Source of the DNA: Spirosoma sp. 48-14
GTDB lineage: Bacteria; Bacteroidota; Bacteroidia; Cytophagales; Spirosomataceae
Reading direction: 5' to 3'
Assembly (NCBI RefSeq): GCF_001898575.1
Contig: NZ_MKUD01000037.1
Span: 1 to 64,000 of the forward strand
Length of the DNA stretch: 64,000 bases
Positions 8,279 through 15,699 of the stretch are shown here, in pieces. Each line of letters opens with the position of its first letter. Within the stretch, counting starts at the first letter, position 1. The position numbers and the translations under genes were made by a program. A model generated the notes under the pieces. It was not told the DNA's origin, made no database searches, and saw only the letters and a program-made list of their open reading frames with translations.

Positions 8279-9517
8279 ATGCAATCAGCCCTAGATACCC
8301 CACTCGACATTCAGAAAATTCGTCAGGACTTTCCGATACTGGATCAACAGGTCAACGGTCGGCCACTGGTTTATTTCGACAATGCCGCTACGAACCAGAA
8401 GCCGTTACCCGTCATTCATGCCTTGACACAGTATTATGAAGGGTATAATGCGAACATTCACCGGGGCATTCACCACCTGGCCGAACAGGCTACGGCTGCT
8501 TTTGAAGCGTCGCGCCGGGCCATTCAGGCATTTCTGAATGCCAAACACTGGCAGGAGATCATCTTTACCTACGGTACTACCGACGGCATCAACCTGGTTG
8601 CCCAGAGTTACGGACGTCATTTTCTCAAGGAAGGTGATGAGATCATCATTTCAACCATGGAACACCACTCCAACATTGTTCCCTGGCAAATGCTTTGTGA
8701 AGAAAAGGGTTGCATCCTGAAGGTGATTCCGGTCGACGATAACGGCGAACTGTTGCTGGATGAATACGAAAAGCTGCTGTCAGACAAAACGAAGTTCGTA
8801 TCCTGCGTACACGTATCCAACGCACTCGGTACGATCAACCCTGTCAAAACCATCATTGACAAAGCCCATGCCGTCGGAGCCGTGGTACTAATCGATGGAG
8901 CGCAGGCCAGTTCACACCTTGAGCTTGATGTACAGGCGCTTGATGCAGATTTTTATGTTCTGTCGGCGCATAAACTCTACGGCCCAACGGGTATGGGCGT
9001 TCTATATGGTAAAAAAGCCATTCTGGACGCCATGCCACCGTATCGGGGGGGCGGTGAGATGATAAAGGAGGTAACGTTCGCCAAAACAACCTATGCTGAT
9101 CTGCCGTATAAGTTCGAAGCAGGCACACCCAATATTGCCGATGTAGTTGCGGTAAAAACCGCGCTTGAGTATATGGCAGGTTTAGGCAAGGAAGCCATTG
9201 CCGCCCACGAAACCGACCTTCTTCACTATGCCACCGAACAGTTAGTAGAGCTGGACGGCTTGCGCATTATTGGTCAGGCGAAGCAAAAAATCGGGGTAAT
9301 TTCGTTTGTTATGGAAGGTATTCACCATCAGGATATTGGTGTAATTCTGGATCAACAGGGTATTGCCGTCCGAACGGGTCACCACTGCACAATGCCCCTG
9401 ATGCAACGCTTCGGCATTGCCGGAACTACGCGGGCCTCGTTTGCGGTTTATAACACCAGAGACGAAGTAGACCGGCTCATACAAGGCCTACGCCGAGTGC
9501 AGAAAATGATGTTGTGA
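8279..9517 (+). CDS. sufS: SufS, cysteine desulfurase
   Basis: SufS is the PLP-dependent group II cysteine desulfurase that mobilises sulfur from L-cysteine for SUF assembly. Lys232 in SAHKLYG is the PLP lysine, EHHSNIVPW is the cofactor-stacking histidine region, and the persulfide Cys370 lies in RTGHHCTMP. The length of 412 residues is normal. I prefer the ATG at 8279 over the GTG two codons earlier. It begins the second SUF block, 5 kb downstream of sufD, with unrelated genes between. Confidence 0.95.
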   Translation: MQSALDTPLDIQKIRQDFPILDQQVNGRPLVYFDNAATNQKPLPVIHALTQYYEGYNANIHRGIHHLAEQATAAFEASRRAIQAFLNAKHWQEIIFTYGTTDGINLVAQSYGRHFLKEGDEIIISTMEHHSNIVPWQMLCEEKGCILKVIPVDDNGELLLDEYEKLLSDKTKFVSCVHVSNALGTINPVKTIIDKAHAVGAVVLIDGAQASSHLELDVQALDADFYVLSAHKLYGPTGMGVLYGKKAILDAMPPYRGGGEMIKEVTFAKTTYADLPYKFEAGTPNIADVVAVKTALEYMAGLGKEAIAAHETDLLHYATEQLVELDGLRIIGQAKQKIGVISFVMEGIHHQDIGVILDQQGIAVRTGHHCTMPLMQRFGIAGTTRASFAVYNTRDEVDRLIQGLRRVQKMML

Positions 9518-9538
9518 TTACCTAAAATCGCCAAAAAT

Positions 9539-9766
9539 ATGGAAGAAGAGCTTTTGCTTGATAAGAACCAGGTAATCGAAAGTTTTGGAAACTTGCCTGA
9601 TAAAGTATCGGCTGATGAGTTAATTGAACGTATTTTATTTATCCGTTTGATTAATGAGCGACTTTTAGAAGCTAAAACCACCCCGGGTACCTCCCATGAA
9701 CAATTCATGGAGGAATTTAAGGCGTTTAAGGCTGAAAAAAAGGCTGAACGACAAAACAGGCCATGA
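9539..9766 (+). CDS. Probable antitoxin of a ParE/RelE-type pair
   Basis: This small acidic then basic helical protein of 75 residues (MEEELLLDKN start) has no strong family motif that I can name. It is called an antitoxin because its last four bases overlap the ATG of a ParE-like toxin (ATGA overlap), the usual antitoxin-toxin order, and its size fits. The C-terminal third is Lys/Glu rich (FKAFKAEKKAE), as in toxin-wrapping antitoxin tails. It sits 21 bases after sufS and ahead of sufE, inside the operon. Its base composition is more AT-rich than its neighbours. Confidence 0.65.
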   Translation: MEEELLLDKNQVIESFGNLPDKVSADELIERILFIRLINERLLEAKTTPGTSHEQFMEEFKAFKAEKKAERQNRP

Positions 9767-10047
9767 CATTGATTTGGAATGACGAGGCTAAAGAGGATGT
9801 TCGAAAAGCCTATAGTGATTACTTTGAGATCTCCCCTTCCCTGGCTGACGATTGGTCGGACGAGTTAGATAAAAAACTAGGATTATTATTGCAATTTCCA
9901 GAAATGGGGCGCCGAGTACCTGATTTTAATATTAGTTTTATTCGAGAGGTATTTGTTAGAAAATATCGGCTTGTCTATCAATATCAGGATGATATACTCC
10001 GCATTTTAGGGGTTCGCCCTATGGGGCAACCACTTGGCAGATTCTAA
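9763..10047 (+). CDS. ParE/RelE-family toxin
   Basis: This 94-residue protein fits the type II toxin fold of the RelE/ParE superfamily: N-terminal WNDEAKEDV, a middle LLQFPEMGRRVPD segment and C-terminal IREVFVRKYRLVYQY with a final ILGVRPMG strand. The arginines in the GRRV and FVRKYRLVY segments are the typical conserved ones. Whether it hits gyrase or ribosome-bound mRNA cannot be told from sequence. It overlaps the antitoxin by four bases and ends two bases before the sufE ATG, so sufE may depend on this transcript and on translational coupling. Confidence 0.8.
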   Translation: MTLIWNDEAKEDVRKAYSDYFEISPSLADDWSDELDKKLGLLLQFPEMGRRVPDFNISFIREVFVRKYRLVYQYQDDILRILGVRPMGQPLGRF

Positions 10048-10049
10048 TT

Positions 10050-10478
10050 ATGACCATTAACGAAAAACAGGACGAAATCATTGACGAGTTCGAGTTGTTC
10101 GAAGATCAACTCGACAAGACACAATACATCATCGATTTAGGCAAAAAATTGCCACCCATGCCCGAATCGAAAAAAACCGACGAGAACCGAATTATGGGTT
10201 GTCAGTCGAAAGTATGGGTAGATGCCGAACTAAAAGACGACCGGCTTTATTTTTATGGGGACAGTGAGCCTACCGCCCAGATTTCGAAAGGGTTAGTCGG
10301 GTTGCTGATTCGGGTATTGTCGGGCGAAAAACCGGACGACATTGCCAATGCCGACCTGTACTTTATTCCACGGGTGGGCATGGGTAACCTGATTACCTCG
10401 TTACGGGCTGGCGGGCTGGCCTCGATGATTGAACGAATGAAAGCGTATGGTCGAGCATATTCAGGGCAAACCGCTTAA
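10050..10478 (+). CDS. sufE: SufE, sulfur acceptor for SufS
   Basis: SufE takes the persulfide from SufS and passes it to the SufBCD scaffold. The 142-residue product carries the acceptor Cys51 in IMGCQSKVW, the N-terminal EFELFEDQLDKTQYIIDLG helix and the LRAGGLASMIERMK C-terminal helix of the family. It starts two bases after the toxin gene and is followed after 17 bases by the DUF59 gene. Confidence 0.95.
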   Translation: MTINEKQDEIIDEFELFEDQLDKTQYIIDLGKKLPPMPESKKTDENRIMGCQSKVWVDAELKDDRLYFYGDSEPTAQISKGLVGLLIRVLSGEKPDDIANADLYFIPRVGMGNLITSLRAGGLASMIERMKAYGRAYSGQTA

Positions 10479-10495
10479 TTTTTCAGATTAAAGCA

Positions 10496-10807
10496 ATGAC
10501 AGACGAAGCATTAAAAGAACAAGTTATTCTGGCCCTGAAAGGCGTTTATGACCCCGAAATTCCGGTCGATGTGTACGAACTGGGGCTCATTTACGAAATC
10601 AAGATATTTCCGGTCAACAACGTGTATATCCTGATGACGTTAACGTCACCCTCCTGCCCATCGGCGGGCTCGATCCCGGCCGAAATAGAAGAGAAAGTAC
10701 GAGCTATCGAAGGCGTTAACGATGTAAGTGTTGAACTTACGTTCGACCCTCCCTACTCGACCGAACTGATGTCGGAAGTAGCGAAATTAGAACTTGGCTT
10801 TATGTAA
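10496..10807 (+). CDS. SufT-like DUF59/MIP18 Fe-S assembly factor
   Basis: This 103-residue MIP18-family protein carries DPEIPVDVYELGLIY (residues 19-33) and SPSCPSAG with the conserved Cys54, the two marks of DUF59 proteins encoded with SUF genes. Family members help deliver or mature Fe-S clusters. Operon position after sufE supports this role. I leave out the symbol because SufT assignments differ between lineages. Confidence 0.88.
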   Translation: MTDEALKEQVILALKGVYDPEIPVDVYELGLIYEIKIFPVNNVYILMTLTSPSCPSAGSIPAEIEEKVRAIEGVNDVSVELTFDPPYSTELMSEVAKLELGFM

Positions 10808-10934
10808 AAAATTAAGTCATTGGGCATTTGGTGTCACCCATAGTCGTTAATTTTTGTTATTACTGATGACTATCAAATGACGTGAAACGAATGCCTACTC
10901 AATGACCATCCATTAATGATTAACTACTAAAAAT
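10808..10934. repeat. Degenerate inverted array between the DUF59 and bacilliredoxin genes
   Basis: The gap has CATTGGGCATTTGG on one side and AATGCC...CAATGAC on the other, a weak inverted match with the AATG/CATT theme of the heptad arrays elsewhere in this window. It looks like a decayed copy. Confidence 0.35.
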
Positions 10935-11366
10935 ATGTATCCTCCTCATTTGCTTGTCCCGATGCGGGAAGACCTGACCAGCGTTGGGTTTGAAGAATTG
11001 ACCACTCCAGCCGAAGTTGATGCCGCTATGACCGATCAGCAAGGTACGGCTTTAGTGATGGTAAACTCGGTATGTGGCTGTGCAGCTGGTGCTGCTCGTC
11101 CGGGTGTAAAAGCCGCCTTAGCCGTCAGCGCGGTTAAGCCAGAACACCTGTATACGGTTTTTGCCGGTGGCGACGTCGATGCCACAGCCCGGATGCGTGA
11201 GTATTTGCTGCCTTATCCGCCATCGTCCCCTGCGATTGCTATTTTTAAAGACGGCGAATTAGTACACTTCATTGAGCGGCACCACATTGAAGGACGTTCG
11301 GCACAAATGATTGCCCAACACCTCGAAATGGCCCTTGAAGAGTTCTGCTCCCCTGCCAACGCATAA
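10935..11366 (+). CDS. BrxA/BrxB family bacilliredoxin
   Basis: This thioredoxin-fold protein of 143 residues belongs to the YphP/YqiW bacilliredoxin family. The redox site is Cys47-Gly-Cys49 in NSVCGCAAGAARPG, the family mark. Known members remove bacillithiol from oxidised protein thiols, which suggests that this organism makes bacillithiol; that is inference. It is the last gene of the sufS block, a sensible place for protecting Fe-S or persulfide thiols from oxidation. Confidence 0.92.
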   Translation: MYPPHLLVPMREDLTSVGFEELTTPAEVDAAMTDQQGTALVMVNSVCGCAAGAARPGVKAALAVSAVKPEHLYTVFAGGDVDATARMREYLLPYPPSSPAIAIFKDGELVHFIERHHIEGRSAQMIAQHLEMALEEFCSPANA

Positions 11367-11373
11367 GTAATCT

Positions 11374-11448
11374 GTAACGTGGGTGGCAACCCACGATTGA
11401 TAGAATTCAAATCTTATCAATCGCGGGTTGCCACCCACGCTACGTTAC
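11374..11448. repeat. Inverted repeat between bacilliredoxin gene and eboC
   Basis: The left arm at 11374-11402 and the right arm at 11415-11448 pair over about 29 bases (core GTGGGTGGCAACCCACGATT) with one mismatch and a 5-base insertion. The right arm contains the stop codon of the convergent eboC gene. It probably works as a two-way terminator. Confidence 0.7.
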
Positions 11449-12315
11449 GGCAAATGCTTTCGCTAAAAACCGGGAAAGAGGTAGTAGTAAGAATACAATT
11501 AATGCTAGCGGAAACGAGGCAAAGGCGGCTACCCAGGCCGCATTCATAATAATCAGCGACAACACGCCTGCCTTTACAGCCAGGCCAATATTGCGGCCAA
11601 TCGGCTCTTTTACGGCACGCCAGAGTGGAGGGAAAATAGAATAGCCGAACAGTATCAGAAATGGGAAAGCGGTTCCCAGCTGCTGTCGCCATTGCGCCAG
11701 TGCCGCTACACAGCCAATCACCAGTGCATATAGCAAACCCGCCACGCGTAGCGTAATCGGGCTACCGCCATGAACTTCGCCCCGGCTGATCATTGTGATG
11801 GCGGCTATGTACACAATCGGCACCAGTCCTACCCATACCCAGGGCATCACCTGATCGGGCAGAATACTTACTCCCAACAGTAAATTAAGTCCACGACACA
11901 AGCCCATATTGACGGGGCCCAGCCAGTTATGATGCTTACCAAAGCGGTCGTAGATGAGGGCAGCCGCCGAAATGGCAATAGCCAGAATGCCAGCCGTCTG
12001 GTTGACCCAGAACGATGCCAGAATACCAACCGCCAATAAACTAGTTCCCAGTATACTAGCCGCCTGTTTGCTGACAACACCGCTCGGAATAGGGCGTTCG
12101 GGTCGTTCGATGGCGTCCAGTTCAGCATCGAATACATCGTTGAACACTACCCCTCCACCATATAATCCGACAGTAGCCAGACAAAGCCAAGCTATCGCGG
12201 CCAGGTCGAAGTTCGGGATCAGGAAATACCCTGCAATAGACATACCCGCCAGCACATCGGCCACCGACGTTACCAGATTAGCCGGGCGAGTAAGCGAAAG
12301 AAGCGCCTTGATCAT
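11440..12315 (-). CDS. eboC: EboC, UbiA-type prenyltransferase of the ebo cluster
   Basis: This integral-membrane prenyltransferase of the UbiA superfamily has 291 residues and about eight or nine TM segments. The prenyl-diphosphate motifs are NDVFDAELD (residues 59-67) and a second aspartate site at DRFGKHHN (Asp123). The N-terminus LTRPANLVTSVADVLAG is typical of EboC rather than MenA, UbiA or COX10. In the ebo system it is thought to attach a prenyl chain to a sugar-like or cyclitol product; the substrate is unknown. eboB lies directly upstream on the same strand, with a heptad repeat array in the 72-base gap. Confidence 0.88.
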   Translation of the reverse strand: MIKALLSLTRPANLVTSVADVLAGMSIAGYFLIPNFDLAAIAWLCLATVGLYGGGVVFNDVFDAELDAIERPERPIPSGVVSKQAASILGTSLLAVGILASFWVNQTAGILAIAISAAALIYDRFGKHHNWLGPVNMGLCRGLNLLLGVSILPDQVMPWVWVGLVPIVYIAAITMISRGEVHGGSPITLRVAGLLYALVIGCVAALAQWRQQLGTAFPFLILFGYSIFPPLWRAVKEPIGRNIGLAVKAGVLSLIIMNAAWVAAFASFPLALIVFLLLPLSRFLAKAFAVT

Positions 12316-12387
12316 AATGAAAAATGGATAATGTACGATGGAAAATGGGGCTATTAATTATTCATTATCCATTTTTCATTATACATT
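12316..12387. repeat. Heptad inverted-repeat array between eboB and eboC
   Basis: The left arm is 7-bp units starting AATG (AATGAAA, AATGGAT, AATGTAC, GATGGAA, AATGGGG). The right arm is units ending CATT (ATTCATT, ATCCATT, TTTCATT, ATACATT) from 12360 to 12387. The array fills the whole gap between the eboC start codon and the eboB stop codon. Confidence 0.75.
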
Positions 12388-13326
12388 TTAACTAATTATC
12401 GTTGATTCTTTATCGACTTTTGGGGCTTGCCCACCGCGCAACACGGAACTGCCGTTGTAACGTTGGCTCTGATCAATACCCAGCGGCTGCGAAAGCTCTT
12501 CCAGACTCAGTTGACCACTTTGCGCAAAAGCCGTTACCGCATTCGCAAAGGTTACGAGCCGGATTGCTTCGTCCGAGATGCCCCGCTGTTTCATCAAAGC
12601 CGCCGTTTTAGGGACCGCCAGCGGATCGCTGATACCCCAGTCGGCAGCCGAGTTGATCATGATACGCTCCGGCCCGTACTGTTTTACAACTTCTACCATC
12701 CGTTCGTTCCCCATTTTGGTAAATGGATAAATGGTAAAGCCAGCCCAGAACCCACGATCCAGTACCTCACGCACCGTTTCCTCATTATTGTGATCGACGA
12801 TCACCATGCCGGGGTCGATACCGTGCTCGATGGCAATGTCCATACTGCGGCTGGTGCCCTGTTTTTTATCGCGGTGCGGGGTGTGAATCTGGACAGGTAG
12901 ATTCGCTTCTCTGGCCAGTTCGAGTTGTGCCCGGTAGTATTTCTCCTCAGCAGCCGTCTGGTCATCAAAGCCAATTTCGCCAACGCCCACGACGCCCTCC
13001 TTATAGATGAAAAGTGGCAGAATTTCCATAACCTGTTCGGCCAGGGCTTCCTGATTAGCTTCTTTGGAGTTCAGGCCAATGGTACAGTAGTGGCGAATAC
13101 CAAACTGCGAAGCCCGGAACCGCTCCCAACCAACCAGACTGGCAAAATAATCCCGAAACGAGTCGACGCCGGTACGCGGCTGACCCAGCCAGAAGGCAGG
13201 CTCAATGACGGCTACCACACCCGCATCGGCCATAGCCTGATAATCGTCCGTTGTTCGGGAAGTCATGTGGACATGCATATCAAAAAACGACATGCCCTTA
13301 ATGGAATCCATAAAATCCATATTCAT
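12388..13326 (-). CDS. eboB: EboB, TatD-like metal-dependent hydrolase of the ebo cluster
   Basis: This TIM-barrel hydrolase of the amidohydrolase/TatD superfamily has 312 residues. It shows the metal motif FFDMHVHM (His18, His20), the EboB-typical MTSRTTDDYQAMADAG and EPAFWLGQPRTG segments, then VGVGEIGFDD, HTPHRDK and a DHNNEE site. The ATG at 13326 (MNMDFMDS) or 13320 fits; a start at 13359 would run into a repeat array and was not chosen. It differs from housekeeping TatD DNases by the conserved FWLGQPRT block. It lies between eboA and eboC in transcription order. Confidence 0.85.
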   Translation of the reverse strand: MNMDFMDSIKGMSFFDMHVHMTSRTTDDYQAMADAGVVAVIEPAFWLGQPRTGVDSFRDYFASLVGWERFRASQFGIRHYCTIGLNSKEANQEALAEQVMEILPLFIYKEGVVGVGEIGFDDQTAAEEKYYRAQLELAREANLPVQIHTPHRDKKQGTSRSMDIAIEHGIDPGMVIVDHNNEETVREVLDRGFWAGFTIYPFTKMGNERMVEVVKQYGPERIMINSAADWGISDPLAVPKTAALMKQRGISDEAIRLVTFANAVTAFAQSGQLSLEELSQPLGIDQSQRYNGSSVLRGGQAPKVDKESTIIS

Positions 13327-13343
13327 ATTAATTAAAAACGAAT

Positions 13344-13433
13344 GATGCATAATGACCAATGAATCATGACGAATCCGTATGATCGACAGGTATCCATCAG
13401 CTATTATACATTATTCATTGTCCATTATTCATT
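13344..13433. repeat. Heptad inverted-repeat array upstream of eboB
   Basis: Units GATGCAT, AATGACC, AATGAAT run from 13344, and ATACATT, ATTCATT, GTCCATT, ATTCATT form the opposite arm at 13406-13433. The array lies between the divergent eboB and DUF4136 genes, so here it sits in promoter space rather than at gene ends. Confidence 0.7.
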
Positions 13434-13558
13434 TTACCTCACGCAAAGTTCTCAAAAAAAGAGGGGCCTTTCTACATGATTTTTACCCATATTTTAATTC
13501 ACGTTTTACAAACTTCCGCTTTCACTGCGCGTTTTATAGGTATACAACAAATGCAGTT

Positions 13559-14221
13559 ATGAAGAAGTACCATCAACGTCAACTAAGGAAAGGAGGCCTT
13601 TGGGCGCTCCTACTGCTAGCCGTAGGCGGAAGTCTGAGTGCCTGCCGCGATAAGGCCATCGATGACCTAAGCGCAGCCGATAGCCCGGTTTACATTACCA
13701 ATTACGATAAGTCGGTCAACTTCGGCCAATACAAAACGTTTAGCCTGCCCGATTCGGTACTTGTCGAAACCAACAACGGCTACCAACCAGCTCAGAACAG
13801 CGTTTCTACCCAGTTTGTAAACAATATCGCCAACACGCTCACAGCGCGGGGTTTTCAGCGAGTAAGTAAAGGGGACAGTGCCGATCTGGGAGTTGCCATT
13901 ATCCGGGTCAACAAGCAGTATACGGGTGTTGGAGTCGATCCATACGGCTATTATTCGAGTTACTGGGGTTATGGCTACGGAGGCTTGGGCGGGTATTATC
14001 CTTACTATCCGACCTATTACACCTATCAGGTTTCTGACCAATACTGGGAAATTCAGATTGTCGATCTGAAAAACAGCACGACTAACGCCAGTGGTCAAAA
14101 GCAGGTGAATGTCATTTACGACGCTACCATCCGGGGCACCGACGTCACAGATACGCAGTCCGTCGATGCCGCCACCACAGCTATTTTCAATCAATCCACG
14201 TATTTACAGGCTAGTCGCTAA
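13559..14221 (+). CDS. DUF4136 family lipoprotein
   Basis: This exported lipoprotein has 220 residues. The start at 13559 places a basic N-terminus and a hydrophobic stretch before the lipobox GGSLSAC. The mature part begins YDKSVNFGQYKTFSL, the DUF4136 opening, followed by a helix with a RGFQRV segment, a Tyr/Gly-rich linker around residues 135-155 (YYPYYPTYYTY) and a final beta strand with VIYDATIRG. Its function is unknown; family members are outer-membrane-linked lipoproteins in Bacteroidetes. The beta-barrel gene follows after 8 bases. Confidence 0.8.
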   Translation: MKKYHQRQLRKGGLWALLLLAVGGSLSACRDKAIDDLSAADSPVYITNYDKSVNFGQYKTFSLPDSVLVETNNGYQPAQNSVSTQFVNNIANTLTARGFQRVSKGDSADLGVAIIRVNKQYTGVGVDPYGYYSSYWGYGYGGLGGYYPYYPTYYTYQVSDQYWEIQIVDLKNSTTNASGQKQVNVIYDATIRGTDVTDTQSVDAATTAIFNQSTYLQASR

Positions 14222-14229
14222 CCAACGTC

Positions 14230-14880
14230 ATGAAACGTATCCTCGCAGTAATTGCCCTGCTTGGCCTCAGTACGGCGGCCTGGGCACAGTACCAAAATGA
14301 GTACATGGGTTCATCGATCTACGATCGGTATGTAACCTTCAATATTTCGGCCCGCTATGGAGTGGCTTTCCCGATGGGTGGTCAGCAGGGCTATATCGAC
14401 CGAATTTCACCAACCAACCTCGCACTGGATGGTGAATGGCTCTTTCCGAAGCGGTTTTCGATTGGCTTGAAAACGGGCTATCAGTACACGCACCAGCGGA
14501 TGCCCCGGCAAATGTATGAATACGACTCGCAGTCGATCTCAGCCGTTCAGACCCGAACCTTATCGATGATTCCGGCCATGGTTTCGCTGTCGTATTATTT
14601 TGCCGATAACGCAGCGGCCATTCGCCCGTATATTCAGATGGCAGGGGGTGGTGCATTTGTCGATTACACCAACTATTTCGGGCCGCTGGCCGACCAGAAA
14701 AGCGGGTTTAAAGGGGCTATTGCACCAGCGATTGGCCTTAAATTTTATGGCAAACGCGAGCAGGGGCTGGGTGCCGAAATTCAGGCCCAATACCAGAACG
14801 TATTTTTCAACTACGATCTGCTGAAAAACTCCGCCCCCTCGCTAATGCTTTCGGCAGGAATCATTTATCGGTGGTACTAA
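14230..14880 (+). CDS. Outer-membrane beta-barrel protein
   Basis: The product has 216 residues with a signal peptide ending AAWAQ at residue 20, then alternating hydrophobic/polar strands with aromatic girdles (YVTFNISARYGVAF, FSIGLKTGYQYTH, MVSLSYYF). It ends in LSAGIIYRWY, a typical barrel C-terminus with a terminal aromatic. It fits the small 8-stranded barrel families of Bacteroidetes. Ligand and partner are unknown. It is encoded with the DUF4136 lipoprotein and ends one base before the stop codon of convergent eboA. Confidence 0.75.
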   Translation: MKRILAVIALLGLSTAAWAQYQNEYMGSSIYDRYVTFNISARYGVAFPMGGQQGYIDRISPTNLALDGEWLFPKRFSIGLKTGYQYTHQRMPRQMYEYDSQSISAVQTRTLSMIPAMVSLSYYFADNAAAIRPYIQMAGGGAFVDYTNYFGPLADQKSGFKGAIAPAIGLKFYGKREQGLGAEIQAQYQNVFFNYDLLKNSAPSLMLSAGIIYRWY

Positions 14881-14881
14881 A

Positions 14882-15559
14882 CTAGTCTAACAACAACTCA
14901 ATACTGGCTGGCAAACTACGCCCGGCAGCCCGACGTTCGGCGGCATAATCCGTCAGAATATGGGTTAGCCGGGCGTTTTTACGTTCCTGTAAACCAGTAA
15001 TCTGAGTAATATCTTTACCCGTAAAGAACGCCTTCATTACTAACTGATTCCAGGCCAGCTCATCCAGATAATCGGCAGGATATGGATTGTTCAGCATAAT
15101 CGCCGACTGCACATCGCCAATGTTATTCCGAACACCTTCCGTAGCCTGGAACTGCCAGTCTTCGGGGTAGGCCAGCACAGGCAATGCCGAATAAAGGGCC
15201 ACTAATTCATTGAGTTCGCCCGCTTTGAAAAGTTCAGTGATCGTCTTCATATAGGTGGTCTGGTCGTCGGCGGGTAGCTGAAGCAGCCACCATACCCGCG
15301 CCAGTCGATCAAGTGTCCAGCCAGCTACGGTAAACCCCGGCCGAATTCGTTCCAGCGAAAACGCGATGTCGTCAGGCACCTCAATGGGTTGCTTACCAAC
15401 AAAGCGTGGCATGGCCGTAAAGACGCGGTAAAACGTGGCAACCTGCGGATTGGCATGGAAGGCATCGACCTGCTGCCGCAAATACGTAACGGCTTTTTCG
15501 GAATTTGGCTGCTGTTCGATCAGATAAAACAGCGTCTGGCTCATCTGGAGACTATTCAT
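14882..15559 (-). CDS. eboA: EboA domain protein of the ebo cluster
   Basis: This soluble, largely helical protein of 225 residues matches the EboA family by its conserved run: ATFYRVFTAMPRFVGK near residue 40, WTLDRLARVWWLLQLP near 80, ELVALYSALPVLAYPEDW near 115, EGVRNNIGDVQSAIMLNNPY near 140 and LAWNQLVMKAFF near 165. The biochemical role of EboA is unknown. It is separated from eboB by two plus-strand genes, which is unusual for a cluster that is normally contiguous. The start could also be Met6 (15544). Confidence 0.82.
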   Translation of the reverse strand: MNSLQMSQTLFYLIEQQPNSEKAVTYLRQQVDAFHANPQVATFYRVFTAMPRFVGKQPIEVPDDIAFSLERIRPGFTVAGWTLDRLARVWWLLQLPADDQTTYMKTITELFKAGELNELVALYSALPVLAYPEDWQFQATEGVRNNIGDVQSAIMLNNPYPADYLDELAWNQLVMKAFFTGKDITQITGLQERKNARLTHILTDYAAERRAAGRSLPASIELLLD

Positions 15560-15563
15560 ATTG

Positions 15564-15571
15564 CAAAAATA
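15564..15571 (-). promoter_or_regulatory. -7 promoter box ahead of eboA
   Basis: Read on the minus strand, TATTTTTG fits TAnnTTTG. It ends only four bases before the eboA ATG at 15559, so the mRNA would be almost leaderless, or translation starts at Met6. No clear -33 box is visible. Confidence 0.35.
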
Positions 15572-15699
15572 CTCGTGTAATTCGTACGCTTATAGTCGTA
15601 AAGGCACATTAGTACATGACTATAATCACCTTTAGGATTCTAGAATAAAGTTTATTCTGCTCTTTTGTTTCCCTGAATGCCGATCATTCGCTTTCGATC

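Noticed and set aside
12388-13326. Calling EboB a TatD DNase
   Set aside because: The FWLGQPRTG and TSRTTDDY blocks are typical of EboB and not of TatD, and the neighbour is eboC.
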